The notes under the pieces: generated by a model
What the model saw: only the letters and a program-made list of their open reading frames with translations
Told to the model about the DNA's origin: nothing
The model's database searches: none
Made by a program: the position numbers and the translations under genes
Source: Peteryoungia algae
GTDB taxonomy: Bacteria; Pseudomonadota; Alphaproteobacteria; Rhizobiales; Rhizobiaceae
Reading direction: 5' to 3'
Assembly (NCBI RefSeq): GCF_030369675.1
Contig: NZ_CP128477.1
Coordinates: 3,738,501-3,802,500, forward strand
Length of the DNA: 64,000 nt
Part shown: positions 26,006 to 33,669 of the stretch, piece after piece
How positions within the stretch are numbered: the first letter of the stretch is position 1
Layout of the letters: each line of letters starts with the position of its first letter

Positions 26006-27966
26006 ACAATTCCGAGCGCCAGGGATGTGCTGCGTCTCGGCTGGTGCGGTGTCTTGTTCCAGTGAAAGGGCTTGAGCCTGAGCTCGACCACGGCCTTCCA
26101 GGCTGCCAGCGATACGGCCATCCAGTAGACGGGGATCATCGTCCATTTCCACCCCATGCCCTTTTTCTCCCGGTCCGTCATCGGTGTGGCCCCAAGCGCG
26201 AAGAAGACGGCATAGCTGCCCAGAATGTTGAAAATGTCCATGGCGAGCATCATCGTGGTGAAGACATTCGGTTGCGGCGCCGGAATCTGCATCAGCGACA
26301 GGACAGAGAGCGTGATGAAGATCAGCAGACCGGGATGGCTGAGCGCTGCGACCAGCATGCCGCCGACAAGCAGCTGGAAGACAAAGAAGGAAAACGGCCC
26401 CATGTCGCGCGCGGTGCGCAGGGGATGGCGCATCAGCACCAGCCATGTTTGCAGCCAGCCTTTGTACCAGCGGGTGCGCTGTGCGAGCCAGATGGCAAAA
26501 TCGGTCGGCGCATCCTCATAGGTCGGAAGTGTGAGCGTCGAGGAGCGATAGCCCATGCGACAGAGCCGCATGCCGAGATCCGCGTCCTCGGTCACATTGT
26601 AGGGGTCCCAGCCTCCGCTGGCCTTGAGCAGGGCGGTCTTGAAATGGTTCGACGTGCCGCCGAGCGGCAAGGGCAGGCGATAGAAGCCGAGTGCCGGCAG
26701 GAGACGGCGGAACAGGGCGGAATATTCGAGCGCGAAGATCGCGCTGATCCATCGGTCGCCGGCATTGTCGATCACCAGTGGTGACTGCAGACAGGCGAGC
26801 TCGGAAGGGCCGAGACGGAAGGCATGATAGGCCTCCCGCAGTTGCCGCGGATGCGGTCGATCTTCGGCATCGTAGATGGTCAGGAACTCGCCGCGCGCGC
26901 CTGATAGCGCATAGGTCAGCGCTTTCGGCTTGGTGCGCGGCGCCATGGCCGGCACCTCGACCACTTCGATATGCGGTCCAGGCTGCGCCCGCCTTATGGC
27001 GTCCAGCGTTTCGAGGTCATCCGCCTCGCAGACCAGTTTCACATCGAGCAGGCTGCGTGGCCAGTCGAGTGCATCGAGGGCCGCGATCAGTTGCGGCACG
27101 ACGGCCGTCTCGCGATAGAGCGCGACCATGACCGTATAGATCGGAAGCGTGCCCGCGGTACTCTCAAAGGAAACGTCCGGTCGCGGATGATGCCGGCCGT
27201 GGGAGACCGCAGCCATCCTCAGGAAGAGGGCCGCTGTGTGGAAGAAGGACAGCATCATGTGGGCGAGCACCACCGCGACCATCGGCGCATAGATCAGGAG
27301 CAGACTGAGCAGGCAAAGGCTGGCGCCGGCGAAAAAGCCCTGATCACCCGTGACCACGAGCCGCGCCGAAAGAGGTTGCTGATGATCGAACAGACCACGC
27401 ACCGCATGGTTGACGCGACGGTTCTCGCCTGCTTTCCAGGCGGCTCGACGGATTGCGGACGGCGTCGTCACCACCAGGCTTCCGGCCCCATTTCCACTAC
27501 GACCGAAGCGTTTCGCCAGACCGTCCATGTGCAGGATGTTCGCCGCCACGGCCATGACCGGAGGCCTGTCCGTGTGATGCAGTCGCAGCATGCGTGGTTC
27601 GACGAGCTGTGTGTCGCCATGGACGTGGTCCACGACGAGCGCCGGATCAATCTCGGAAAGAAAGGGCAGATCGTACATGCGCGCCAGACCGGCGAAATAT
27701 GCGTCCTCGTTGACCGCGCCGCTCGCGAGAAGTTCCGCCTCGACGCTGGTTCCGTTAATTGCCGCTTGCTGCGCCATCTTGGCGATCAGCGGCTTGGAAA
27801 TGCCGAGTGTATGGAGCCGCCGTGCTTCCGCTTTCAGCTGCGCGCAATCGATCATGCCGGGCGCGCTTGTGGCACTCCGCCTGTCATGCACCGGTGTTCG
27901 CCCCTGGCGCGCGGCAACGATCCGCGGGCCGTATTCCCTCGTCCACACCAAGCTGCTACACGTCAT
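25954..27966 (-). CDS. Membrane glycosyltransferase family 2 with GspE-like N-terminal domain
   Basis: Probably a processive or cell-surface sugar transferase in the inner membrane; product unknown. In the 670-residue frame an N-terminal ~40-130 region (ISKPLIAKMAQQAAINGTSV and LARMYDLPFLSEIDP) resembles the general-secretion-II E N-terminal domain. Membrane helices lie at 211-250, then a GT2 domain with YTVMVALYRETAVV at 277. The UDP-sugar DxD-type motif is IYDAEDRPHP at 364, the acceptor TEDADLG at 459 and QRTRW at 496, the signature of processive GT2 enzymes. Several C-terminal helices follow. The start is uncertain: ATG 27966 or ATG 27855, neither with a good ribosome site. Confidence 0.85.
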   Translation of the reverse strand: MTCSSLVWTREYGPRIVAARQGRTPVHDRRSATSAPGMIDCAQLKAEARRLHTLGISKPLIAKMAQQAAINGTSVEAELLASGAVNEDAYFAGLARMYDLPFLSEIDPALVVDHVHGDTQLVEPRMLRLHHTDRPPVMAVAANILHMDGLAKRFGRSGNGAGSLVVTTPSAIRRAAWKAGENRRVNHAVRGLFDHQQPLSARLVVTGDQGFFAGASLCLLSLLLIYAPMVAVVLAHMMLSFFHTAALFLRMAAVSHGRHHPRPDVSFESTAGTLPIYTVMVALYRETAVVPQLIAALDALDWPRSLLDVKLVCEADDLETLDAIRRAQPGPHIEVVEVPAMAPRTKPKALTYALSGARGEFLTIYDAEDRPHPRQLREAYHAFRLGPSELACLQSPLVIDNAGDRWISAIFALEYSALFRRLLPALGFYRLPLPLGGTSNHFKTALLKASGGWDPYNVTEDADLGMRLCRMGYRSSTLTLPTYEDAPTDFAIWLAQRTRWYKGWLQTWLVLMRHPLRTARDMGPFSFFVFQLLVGGMLVAALSHPGLLIFITLSVLSLMQIPAPQPNVFTTMMLAMDIFNILGSYAVFFALGATPMTDREKKGMGWKWTMIPVYWMAVSLAAWKAVVELRLKPFHWNKTPHQPRRSTSLALGIVQTNPAVPAVTSSSERL

Positions 27967-28000
27967 CTGACTGAACGACGCCCCGCTTTGACCCCAGACG

Positions 28001-28885
28001 ATGATGATAGAGATGCGCGCAAAAGTTACATCCCTAGATTTAATGGGGTTGTGGAGGCTGTTGGTGGCCCTTCTGCTGACCTGGGGGCTCGTGGCACCGT
28101 CGGCCAGAAGTCAGGAGCCGGAATTTCCGGTGCTGTTCGATGCTCGTGAACGGTTGGTCCGGCCCGATGTCAGTGGCGCTCTGCGCCTGCGCTTCCTGAC
28201 GACGACAGATTTTCCGCCGTTTAACTTCACCGACCAGAACGGCAGGCTTTCGGGCTTCCATATCGATCTCGCCCGGGCGCTATGCGAGGAACTCGGGCTG
28301 CAGACCCGCTGCCAGATCCAGGCGCTGCCCTATGCGCAGCTCACTCAGGCGCTCGAAGCCAAGCAGGGGGAGGCGGTCATGGCGGGCGTGGCGGTCACGC
28401 CGGATTTGCGCGAGCGCTTCAATTTCACCCGCCCTTATTTGCTCTTGCCGGCCCGTTTTCTTCTGCGCAGCGACGAAGTCTTGCCACGCCAGGATGCCGG
28501 CGGGTTGTTCGGGCGCAAGGTCGGTGTGGTCAAGGATACGGCCCATGCCGCGATGCTGGAGGCCTTCTTCCCGAATATTGAGCGGGTCCAGTTCGAGGAT
28601 CGCGATGCCGCAATGCAGGCTCTGAAGGAGAAGGAGGTTTCGGCCGTCTTCGCCGACGCCCTGCAGCTGTCCTTCTGGATGGTAAGCCCGCAATCAGCCG
28701 GCTGCTGCCGTTTCCTCGATGGACCCTTCCTGTCGGAGCGTCATCTCGGCGAAGGCATGACGATCATGGTCGGCGGTCAGGATGGCGCGCTGGCAGGCGC
28801 GCTCGAAAGCGCGCTGGCCGCGCTTTCGAAGGATGGGCGGCTGGAGGAAATTTATCTGCGATATTTCCCGGCCGGTCTTTTCTGA
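28001..28885 (+). CDS. Periplasmic solute-binding protein, family 3 type
   Basis: A 294-residue amino-acid-type binding protein. A signal peptide is seen at about residues 17-38 (LWRLLVALLLTWGLVAPSARS), followed by the SBP_bac_3 fold. Its marks are LRFLTTTDFPPFNFTDQNGR near 64, LSGFHIDLARALCEELG near 84, MAGVAVTPDLRERFNFTRPY near 126 and FGRKVGVVKDTAHAAML near 168. No permease or ATPase gene adjoins it, so it may be an orphan receptor, a partner of a distant transporter, or a sensory protein. Starts at 28001, 28004 or 28013 are all possible. It is divergent from the glycosyltransferase with only 34 bp between. Confidence 0.85.
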   Translation: MMIEMRAKVTSLDLMGLWRLLVALLLTWGLVAPSARSQEPEFPVLFDARERLVRPDVSGALRLRFLTTTDFPPFNFTDQNGRLSGFHIDLARALCEELGLQTRCQIQALPYAQLTQALEAKQGEAVMAGVAVTPDLRERFNFTRPYLLLPARFLLRSDEVLPRQDAGGLFGRKVGVVKDTAHAAMLEAFFPNIERVQFEDRDAAMQALKEKEVSAVFADALQLSFWMVSPQSAGCCRFLDGPFLSERHLGEGMTIMVGGQDGALAGALESALAALSKDGRLEEIYLRYFPAGLF

Positions 28886-28891
28886 GCGAGA

Positions 28892-29305
28892 TCAGATCTG
28901 GCGGTAACGGGCAGACGCGCTGCGTTCGATCGCGGCACAGGTGAGCTTGTCGAGCCCGAGGCGATCACGCAGAAGCTGAAGCAGACGCACTTCCTCGGCC
29001 CGGACAGTGAGATCGACGGCCACGATTTCGACGGCGAGTGCATAGGCCGTCTCGTGCAGCCATGCCGGCAGGGCGTCGCGTATGGTCTCCAGGACGATGT
29101 CGAGACCTTCCGGCCCTGAAAGCAGACCGGCGCAGCGTTGCGAGACCTCAATCAGCCTTTCCTTCTCGAAATTGTCGAAGACCGGCAGGATGTCGATCAG
29201 CTGACCGATACGGACAAGTTCCTTTTCGGCCATGGCATTGTCGACGGCAGACGCCATGACCATGACGAAAATCAGGGACTCTTCCGGAGAAACGGGCTTG
29301 TTCAT
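28892..29305 (-). CDS. TerB-like helical protein
   Basis: A 137-residue all-helical protein resembling the tellurite-resistance TerB/DjlA family. It shows SPEESLIFVMVMASAVDNAM near residue 6, AEKELVRIGQLIDILP near 26 and the second-half repeat YALAVEIVAVDLTVRAEEVR followed by LLQLLRDRLGLDK. The acidic residues after AVDNAM and AVDLTV (AEKE, RAEE) are those that bind metal in TerB. The function in rhizobia is not known; it may be an inner-membrane-associated adaptor. It is convergent with the binding protein, 7 bp apart, and lies ahead of no obvious operon partner. Confidence 0.75.
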   Translation of the reverse strand: MNKPVSPEESLIFVMVMASAVDNAMAEKELVRIGQLIDILPVFDNFEKERLIEVSQRCAGLLSGPEGLDIVLETIRDALPAWLHETAYALAVEIVAVDLTVRAEEVRLLQLLRDRLGLDKLTCAAIERSASARYRQI

Positions 29306-29407
29306 GAAGGATGCTTTCCAGTTGCGATGGCCAGAGAGTAGGAGGTGCGGCGGAGCGTTTCAAGGGAAGGCGCTGGCCGAGCGACAGTCTGGCGGGCGGC
29401 ATCGTGC

Positions 29408-30121
29408 TCAGCGCACGGGGTCACCAAAAAGCCCGCGTCTGGCGAGGCGGGCTTCTTCCGTCAATGCGACCAGGGCAGAGCCCGGCTCTGCCTCTGCCCA
29501 CCCATATTTCGCAAGCCATGACGCGACATCCTGGACGCCAACCCAACAGCGTGTCCGGATCTCCCCCTGCCAGGCCGTGGCGCTCGTCTCGCAGGCAAGC
29601 GATCTGTTGCGCAGGAAAACGCGTTGCTGGGTGCGTGCCATGGCGCCGCAGGGCCACGATGTGCCGTCGCTCGCAACACATCGTCGCTCTGTCGGGGTCT
29701 CGATGATATCGGCAAGCCGCACGCGCTGGTCGGCACCGAAGGCGACGATGCCGGCGGAAACGCTGACTGGCCGATGGAGAAGGACCACCTTGGGTTTTGT
29801 CTTTGTCTCCACCTCGGACAGAGGCGCGCGCGCCGCGACCCGTTCAAGGTCGCCGGTGTCGGTGAAGGCCGGCGAGCCGAAGGCTTTGGGCTCGATGGCC
29901 CTGACCCGACGTCGCGCCTCGGTCTGTGGGGCGGGCTCGATCGCTTCTTCGGCGGCTGCCCCGACTTCCGGCAGATCGAGCTCGGACGGATCCGGCACAT
30001 CGAGGTCCTCGATATTGTAATCAACCGGATCCTCCCGGAAATGTTCACCGGCCTGCACCACGAGATAGGCCCAGAGAAGGAGGCCGATCGCGCCTGCAAT
30101 GAAGGTGCCGATGCGTTGCAT
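29408..30121 (-). CDS. Membrane-anchored staphylococcal-nuclease-like protein, catalytically degenerate
   Basis: A 237-residue protein with one N-terminal membrane helix (GTFIAGAIGLLLWAYLVVQAG at about 5-24 in outline) and an acidic Pro/Glu-rich linker (VPDPSELDLPEVGAAAEEA). A C-terminal nuclease-like OB fold covers about 115-237: GADQRVRLADIIETP, CVASDGTSWPCGAMARTQ, LACETSATAWQGEIRTRCW and LAKYGWAEAEPGS. The Cys pattern and KYGWA are as in secreted thermonuclease-like proteins of rhizobia. However the DGDT and GIDAPE catalytic stretches are replaced, so nuclease activity is doubtful. It lies 12 bp downstream of the S24 repressor gene and is probably cotranscribed. Confidence 0.65.
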   Translation of the reverse strand: MQRIGTFIAGAIGLLLWAYLVVQAGEHFREDPVDYNIEDLDVPDPSELDLPEVGAAAEEAIEPAPQTEARRRVRAIEPKAFGSPAFTDTGDLERVAARAPLSEVETKTKPKVVLLHRPVSVSAGIVAFGADQRVRLADIIETPTERRCVASDGTSWPCGAMARTQQRVFLRNRSLACETSATAWQGEIRTRCWVGVQDVASWLAKYGWAEAEPGSALVALTEEARLARRGLFGDPVR

Positions 30122-30133
30122 AGGTGCGTTTTC

Positions 30134-30802
30134 CTACTGGCTCGCCCAGATGATGCGCGCCACCCACTCGACGTCGCTCATGTCGAGCATGCGCGGCGGA
30201 TGTTCGGGATTAAGCGACTGCAACTCGACCGACTTGGCGCTCTGGCGCGCGAGGATCTTCGCCATGACCTCGCCTTCGCGGGTCTTGACGACGACGCGGT
30301 CGCCGCGCCGCACCTGGGCGCCGGGCTCGACGATCAGGATGTCACCATCGCGATAGAGTGGTTTCATGCTCTCGCCCTGGACTTCCAGTGCATAGACGCC
30401 GTTATTGCGCCCGGGCGCTGCTGGAAACTCAACGAGATCCCATCCCTGGCCTGCGGGGAAGCCGCCATCATCGAAGAAGCCGCCGGCACCCGCCTGGGCC
30501 ATGCCGAGCAGGGGTATGGAGCTTGCCTGGGGCGGGAAGGCGCCTTGCGGCAAGGCATGGCCGCGCATGCCGTCCGGCGAAACATGGCGCATGAACTGAT
30601 CGAGACTGGCGCCGGTCGCTTCCAGCACCTTGGCGATGGATTCGGTCGAGGGCCAGCGCATGCGGCCATCCGCGCCGACGCGCTTGGATTTGTTGAAGGA
30701 TGTAGGGTCGAGGCCCGCCCGGCGCGCAAGACCCGATGGCGTCAGCGAATGCTGCTCCGCCAGCCGATCGATCGCGGCCCATATGCTGTCATGCGAAAGC
30801 AT
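30134..30802 (-). CDS. Helix-turn-helix repressor with S24 (LexA/CI-type) peptidase domain
   Basis: A 222-residue transcription regulator. Residues ~5-60 form an XRE-like helix-turn-helix (DRLAEQHSLTPSGLARRAGL, then RWPSTESIAKVLEATGAS). Residues ~95-220 are an S24 domain with catalytic Ser in VQGESMKPLYRDGDIL near 145, and Lys in VVVKTREGEVMAKIL near 175. A possible Ala-Gly self-cleavage bond lies in MAQAGAGG near residue 103. Such proteins resemble phage CI-like repressors but are conserved in rhizobial chromosomes without a prophage, as here. Self-cleavage on DNA damage is possible, not shown. The nuclease-like gene downstream may be its partner. Confidence 0.85.
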   Translation of the reverse strand: MLSHDSIWAAIDRLAEQHSLTPSGLARRAGLDPTSFNKSKRVGADGRMRWPSTESIAKVLEATGASLDQFMRHVSPDGMRGHALPQGAFPPQASSIPLLGMAQAGAGGFFDDGGFPAGQGWDLVEFPAAPGRNNGVYALEVQGESMKPLYRDGDILIVEPGAQVRRGDRVVVKTREGEVMAKILARQSAKSVELQSLNPEHPPRMLDMSDVEWVARIIWASQ

Positions 30803-30925
30803 GTTCGCGCCTCTTCAGCGCCGGAACGCATTGGATCCCCGGTCCGGCAATGGCACAAATCATAGACGAGCGGCCAGGCTTAGTAAAGTCGAAAAGGAAT
30901 AAAATCCTCTACGACTCGCCGGCGG

Positions 30926-31573
30926 TCAGGCGACCATCGCCATGTTGATCTTGCCCAGCTGGATGACGGCCTGCGTGCGACTGTCGACTTTCAGCTTGAG
31001 CAAGATGGCGGAGACATGCGCCTTGATCGTCGCTTCCGACACGCCGAGTTCATAGGCGATCTGCTTGTTGAGCAGGCCCTCGCCGAGCATGCCAAGCACG
31101 CGGCTCTGTTGTGGCGTCAATGTACGAAGGCGATTGATGAGGTCGGCGACGTCGGGGTCGGTTTCCTGGCCACCCTGATAACTCGCCGGCGTCGCGATAT
31201 CCCCTTCAAGCACCGACTGGATCGCGGCCCGGATTTCGTCGATGCCGGCTGATTTCGAGATGAAACCGGAGGCGCCGAGTTCGAGCGCACGCCGAATGGT
31301 GACGGGGTCATCTGACGCCGACACGATCACCAGCGGCAGGCTGGCGAATTCGGCGCGCAGTGCCATGAGCCCCGAAAAGCCGGAAGCGCCAGGCATGGCC
31401 AGATCGAGCAGCATCAGGTCGGCGTCGGAATGGCTCGCCGCTGCCTTGCGCGCGGCTTCGAAATCACCGGCCTCGATGATCGTCTGCATGCCGTCGATAC
31501 CGCTGACAGCCTGGCGCAACGCGCCTCGGAACAGCGGATGGTCGTCGGCAATGATGAAGGTGGATGCAGCCAT
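30926..31573 (-). CDS. LuxR-type (NarL-family) response regulator
   Basis: A 215-residue two-component regulator. The receiver has acidic pocket IIADDHPLFR near 8 and phospho-acceptor Asp in LMLLDLAMPGASG near 57. The switch residues are VIVSASDD and the conserved Lys in GFISKSAG. The LuxR helix-turn-helix follows at about 150-205 (LTPQQSRVLGMLGEGLLNKQ, then ATIKAHVSAILLKL). Start ATG 31573 has a strong GGGAGGGGG site; the longer open frame is not supported. No kinase gene adjoins. The large transporter-kinase hybrid at 56714-60220 belongs to a class often wired to such regulators, so partnership is a guess. Confidence 0.88.
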   Translation of the reverse strand: MAASTFIIADDHPLFRGALRQAVSGIDGMQTIIEAGDFEAARKAAASHSDADLMLLDLAMPGASGFSGLMALRAEFASLPLVIVSASDDPVTIRRALELGASGFISKSAGIDEIRAAIQSVLEGDIATPASYQGGQETDPDVADLINRLRTLTPQQSRVLGMLGEGLLNKQIAYELGVSEATIKAHVSAILLKLKVDSRTQAVIQLGKINMAMVA

Positions 31574-31694
31574 GTCAAAGCCCCCTCCCAAGAGCGATGT
31601 CATATTGCGCACGAATGCGTGCAGTCCTTTTAACGTTTGCCGCGGCACTAGACAATGGTCGTGCAGCGAATGAAAGAATAGCCCTTGACGAACG

Positions 31695-32126
31695 TCAGGT
31701 CCGGTCGGGAATTTTCTCTGGTTCCGATCGCTGTTCTTCTCCCTGGAACTCCTGCACGAGGTTGAAGAAGGCGCGCATGAAGCGTTCCATGATGCCGATC
31801 GATCGGTCGATCTCGGCATCGCTGGGCATGTCGCCACTCTTTCCGGGCATCGCGCCGGCGATCTGGCTCTCCAGCGCCTCGACCCGTTTTTCAAGCCGCG
31901 CGAGATCCGCATCATAGGCCGCCCGCTCGTCGGCGGCCATCCGGCAGGTGAGCGTTCCATCGGCCTCCGTGCAGAGCGTCACCGCCCCGGTCTGGCGGTC
32001 GAGCCGCACGAAGCCGCCCTCGGACCGTTCCAGACTGTAGCGATCCGGATTGGCTTCCTGCGCAACGGCCGCCGTGATCGGGAGCGAAAGGACCGCAAGC
32101 GAGAGCATCGTTTTCCTGATGGCCAT
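31695..32126 (-). CDS. Exported hypothetical protein with short coiled coil
   Basis: A 143-residue protein of unknown function. A signal peptide spans about residues 1-22 (RKTMLSLAVLSLPITAAVAQ). A small beta-like segment follows (YSLERSEGGFVRLDRQTGAV with TLCTEADGTLTCRM, one Cys pair probably bridged). A helical, coiled-coil-prone stretch comes next (DADLARLEKRVEALESQIAG) and an acidic tail with FMRAFFNLVQEF. It is probably periplasmic. Start 32126 has GGAGGAGAC upstream. It lies 121 bp upstream of the LuxR regulator gene on the same strand and is divergent from the DUF952 gene. Confidence 0.75.
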   Translation of the reverse strand: MAIRKTMLSLAVLSLPITAAVAQEANPDRYSLERSEGGFVRLDRQTGAVTLCTEADGTLTCRMAADERAAYDADLARLEKRVEALESQIAGAMPGKSGDMPSDAEIDRSIGIMERFMRAFFNLVQEFQGEEQRSEPEKIPDRT

Positions 32127-32224
32127 CTGTGTCTCCTCCTGTCGTCCGTCTCGCCGGGCGTGGACATTTGCCGGCGTTTGCGGCAAACCCGCCACAACCC
32201 TCATGATCTGCGAGAGACGGGACC

Positions 32225-32581
32225 TTGGACAAGAGCATATACAAGATCGTGCCGCGAGAATTATGGCAGGAGGCCCGGGTGGCCGGCCTTTTCAAGGGCG
32301 CTGCCATCGATCTCCTCGATGGCTACATCCATTTTTCCACTTCTGCCCAGGCCGTCGAGACCGCGCGTTTGCATTTCGCCGGGCAGGCGGGGCTCCTGCT
32401 TGTCGCCGTCGACGCCACGATGTTCGGCGAGGCGCTGAAATGGGAAGCATCGCGCGGGGGGGATCTCTTCCCGCATCTCCATGCCGACCTTCCGCTCGAC
32501 GCCGTGATCTGGGAAAAGCCCCTGCCACTCGGGGATGATGGGCTTCATGTCTTTCCGCCGATGCAAGAGGATCCTCGCTGA
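32225..32581 (+). CDS. DUF952 domain protein
   Basis: A 118-residue protein covering one complete DUF952 domain: YKIVPRELWQEARVAGLFKG at the start, GYIHFSTSAQAVETA (conserved HFS motif) near 33, then AVDATMFGEALKWEASRGGD and FPHLHADLPLDAVIW. The family is widespread and related to glutathione-S-transferase-associated proteins and ADP-ribosyl folds, but its function is unproven. The start is TTG at 32225 with GGGA upstream, as no ATG precedes the conserved region. Its stop overlaps the pyrD start by one base (TGATG), so the two are translationally coupled. Confidence 0.85.
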   Translation: MDKSIYKIVPRELWQEARVAGLFKGAAIDLLDGYIHFSTSAQAVETARLHFAGQAGLLLVAVDATMFGEALKWEASRGGDLFPHLHADLPLDAVIWEKPLPLGDDGLHVFPPMQEDPR

Positions 32582-33669
32582 TGTCCGATCTCTTTTCCCT
32601 TGGCCGCCGCGGCCTCTTTCTCTTCGATGCGGAAACCGCCCATGGTCTCTCGATCGCGGCACTCAGGACCGGCCTCGTTTCGGCTTGCAAGGCGCCTGCC
32701 GATCCGCGCCTCGCCCAGACCGTAGCCGGCATCCGGTTCTCCAACCCGCTCGGCATGGCGGCTGGTTACGACAAGAATGCTGAGGTTCCGGATGCACTGC
32801 TGTCCCTCGGTTTCGGCTTCGCCGAGGTCGGCACGCTGACGCCCAAGCCGCAGGCAGGCAACCCGAAGCCGCGCATCTTTCGTCTCGAACGCGACAATGC
32901 CGTGATCAACCGCCTCGGCTTCAACAATGAAGGCCACGCCGCAGCCCTTGCGCGCCTGTCTGCTCGTCGCAGCCGCCCGGGCATCGTCGGTGTCAACATC
33001 GGCGCCAACAAGGATGCGACGGACCGGGTCGCGGATTACGTGGCCGGCATTCGCCAATTCTATTCCGTTGCCACCTATTTCACCGCCAACATTTCGTCGC
33101 CCAACACGCCCGGCCTGCGCGATTTGCAGGCGAAGGAGAGCCTCGATGCGCTGCTCTCGGCCGTGCTCGCCGCCCGATCGGAAGAGGGCTTGCGCGCCGG
33201 CAAGCGCTTGCCTGTCTTCCTGAAGATCGCGCCCGACCTTACCGAAGAAGGCATGGATGACATCGCCGAGGTTGCGGCCGCACACGATCTCGACGGCCTG
33301 ATCGTCTCGAATACCACGCTGTCACGCGACGGCCTGACCGACACCACGCTTGCCGGTGAGGCGGGAGGCCTGTCCGGGGTCCCGCTCTTCGACAGGTCGA
33401 CCGCCGTACTCGCCCGCATGCGCAAGCGTGTCGGCCCCGACTTGCCGATCATCGGCGTGGGTGGGGTTTCCTCGGCCGAAACGGCGCTCGAGAAGATCCG
33501 CGCCGGTGCCGACCTCGTGCAGCTTTATTCCTGCATGGTCTATCAAGGGCCTGCTCTGCCCGGCCGGATCCTGCGCGGGCTGTCCGCCCTGCTTGACCGC
33601 GAAAAGGTCGCCAATATCCGCGAGCTTCGCGACTCGAGGCTGGGTCACTGGCTGTCGGTGAAGGTCTGA
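32581..33669 (+). CDS. pyrD: Dihydroorotate dehydrogenase (quinone), class 2
   Basis: Oxidises dihydroorotate to orotate with electron transfer to membrane quinone, in pyrimidine synthesis. The 362-residue length with an N-terminal amphipathic membrane-docking helix marks class 2. Motifs: NPLGMAAGYDKNAEVPDALL near 56 (FMN), RLGFNNEGHAAALARL near 107, NISSPNTPGLRDLQ near 172 with the catalytic-base Ser, VFLKIAPDLTEEGM near 213 and IIGVGGVSSAETALEKIRAG near 297. It is coupled to the DUF952 gene upstream. Its last 25 bp overlap the convergent MATE gene. Confidence 0.97.
   Translation: MSDLFSLGRRGLFLFDAETAHGLSIAALRTGLVSACKAPADPRLAQTVAGIRFSNPLGMAAGYDKNAEVPDALLSLGFGFAEVGTLTPKPQAGNPKPRIFRLERDNAVINRLGFNNEGHAAALARLSARRSRPGIVGVNIGANKDATDRVADYVAGIRQFYSVATYFTANISSPNTPGLRDLQAKESLDALLSAVLAARSEEGLRAGKRLPVFLKIAPDLTEEGMDDIAEVAAAHDLDGLIVSNTTLSRDGLTDTTLAGEAGGLSGVPLFDRSTAVLARMRKRVGPDLPIIGVGGVSSAETALEKIRAGADLVQLYSCMVYQGPALPGRILRGLSALLDREKVANIRELRDSRLGHWLSVKV

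Noticed and set aside
24407..26446. A long minus-strand open frame fused in phase to the FMN reductase
   Set aside because: Only the last 184 codons show protein family motifs. The rest is antisense to the dioxygenase-hydrolase gene and out of frame with the glycosyltransferase.
30134..30802. A prophage suggested by the CI-like repressor
   Set aside because: No integrase, structural or lysis gene, no attachment repeat; neighbours are ordinary chromosomal genes.
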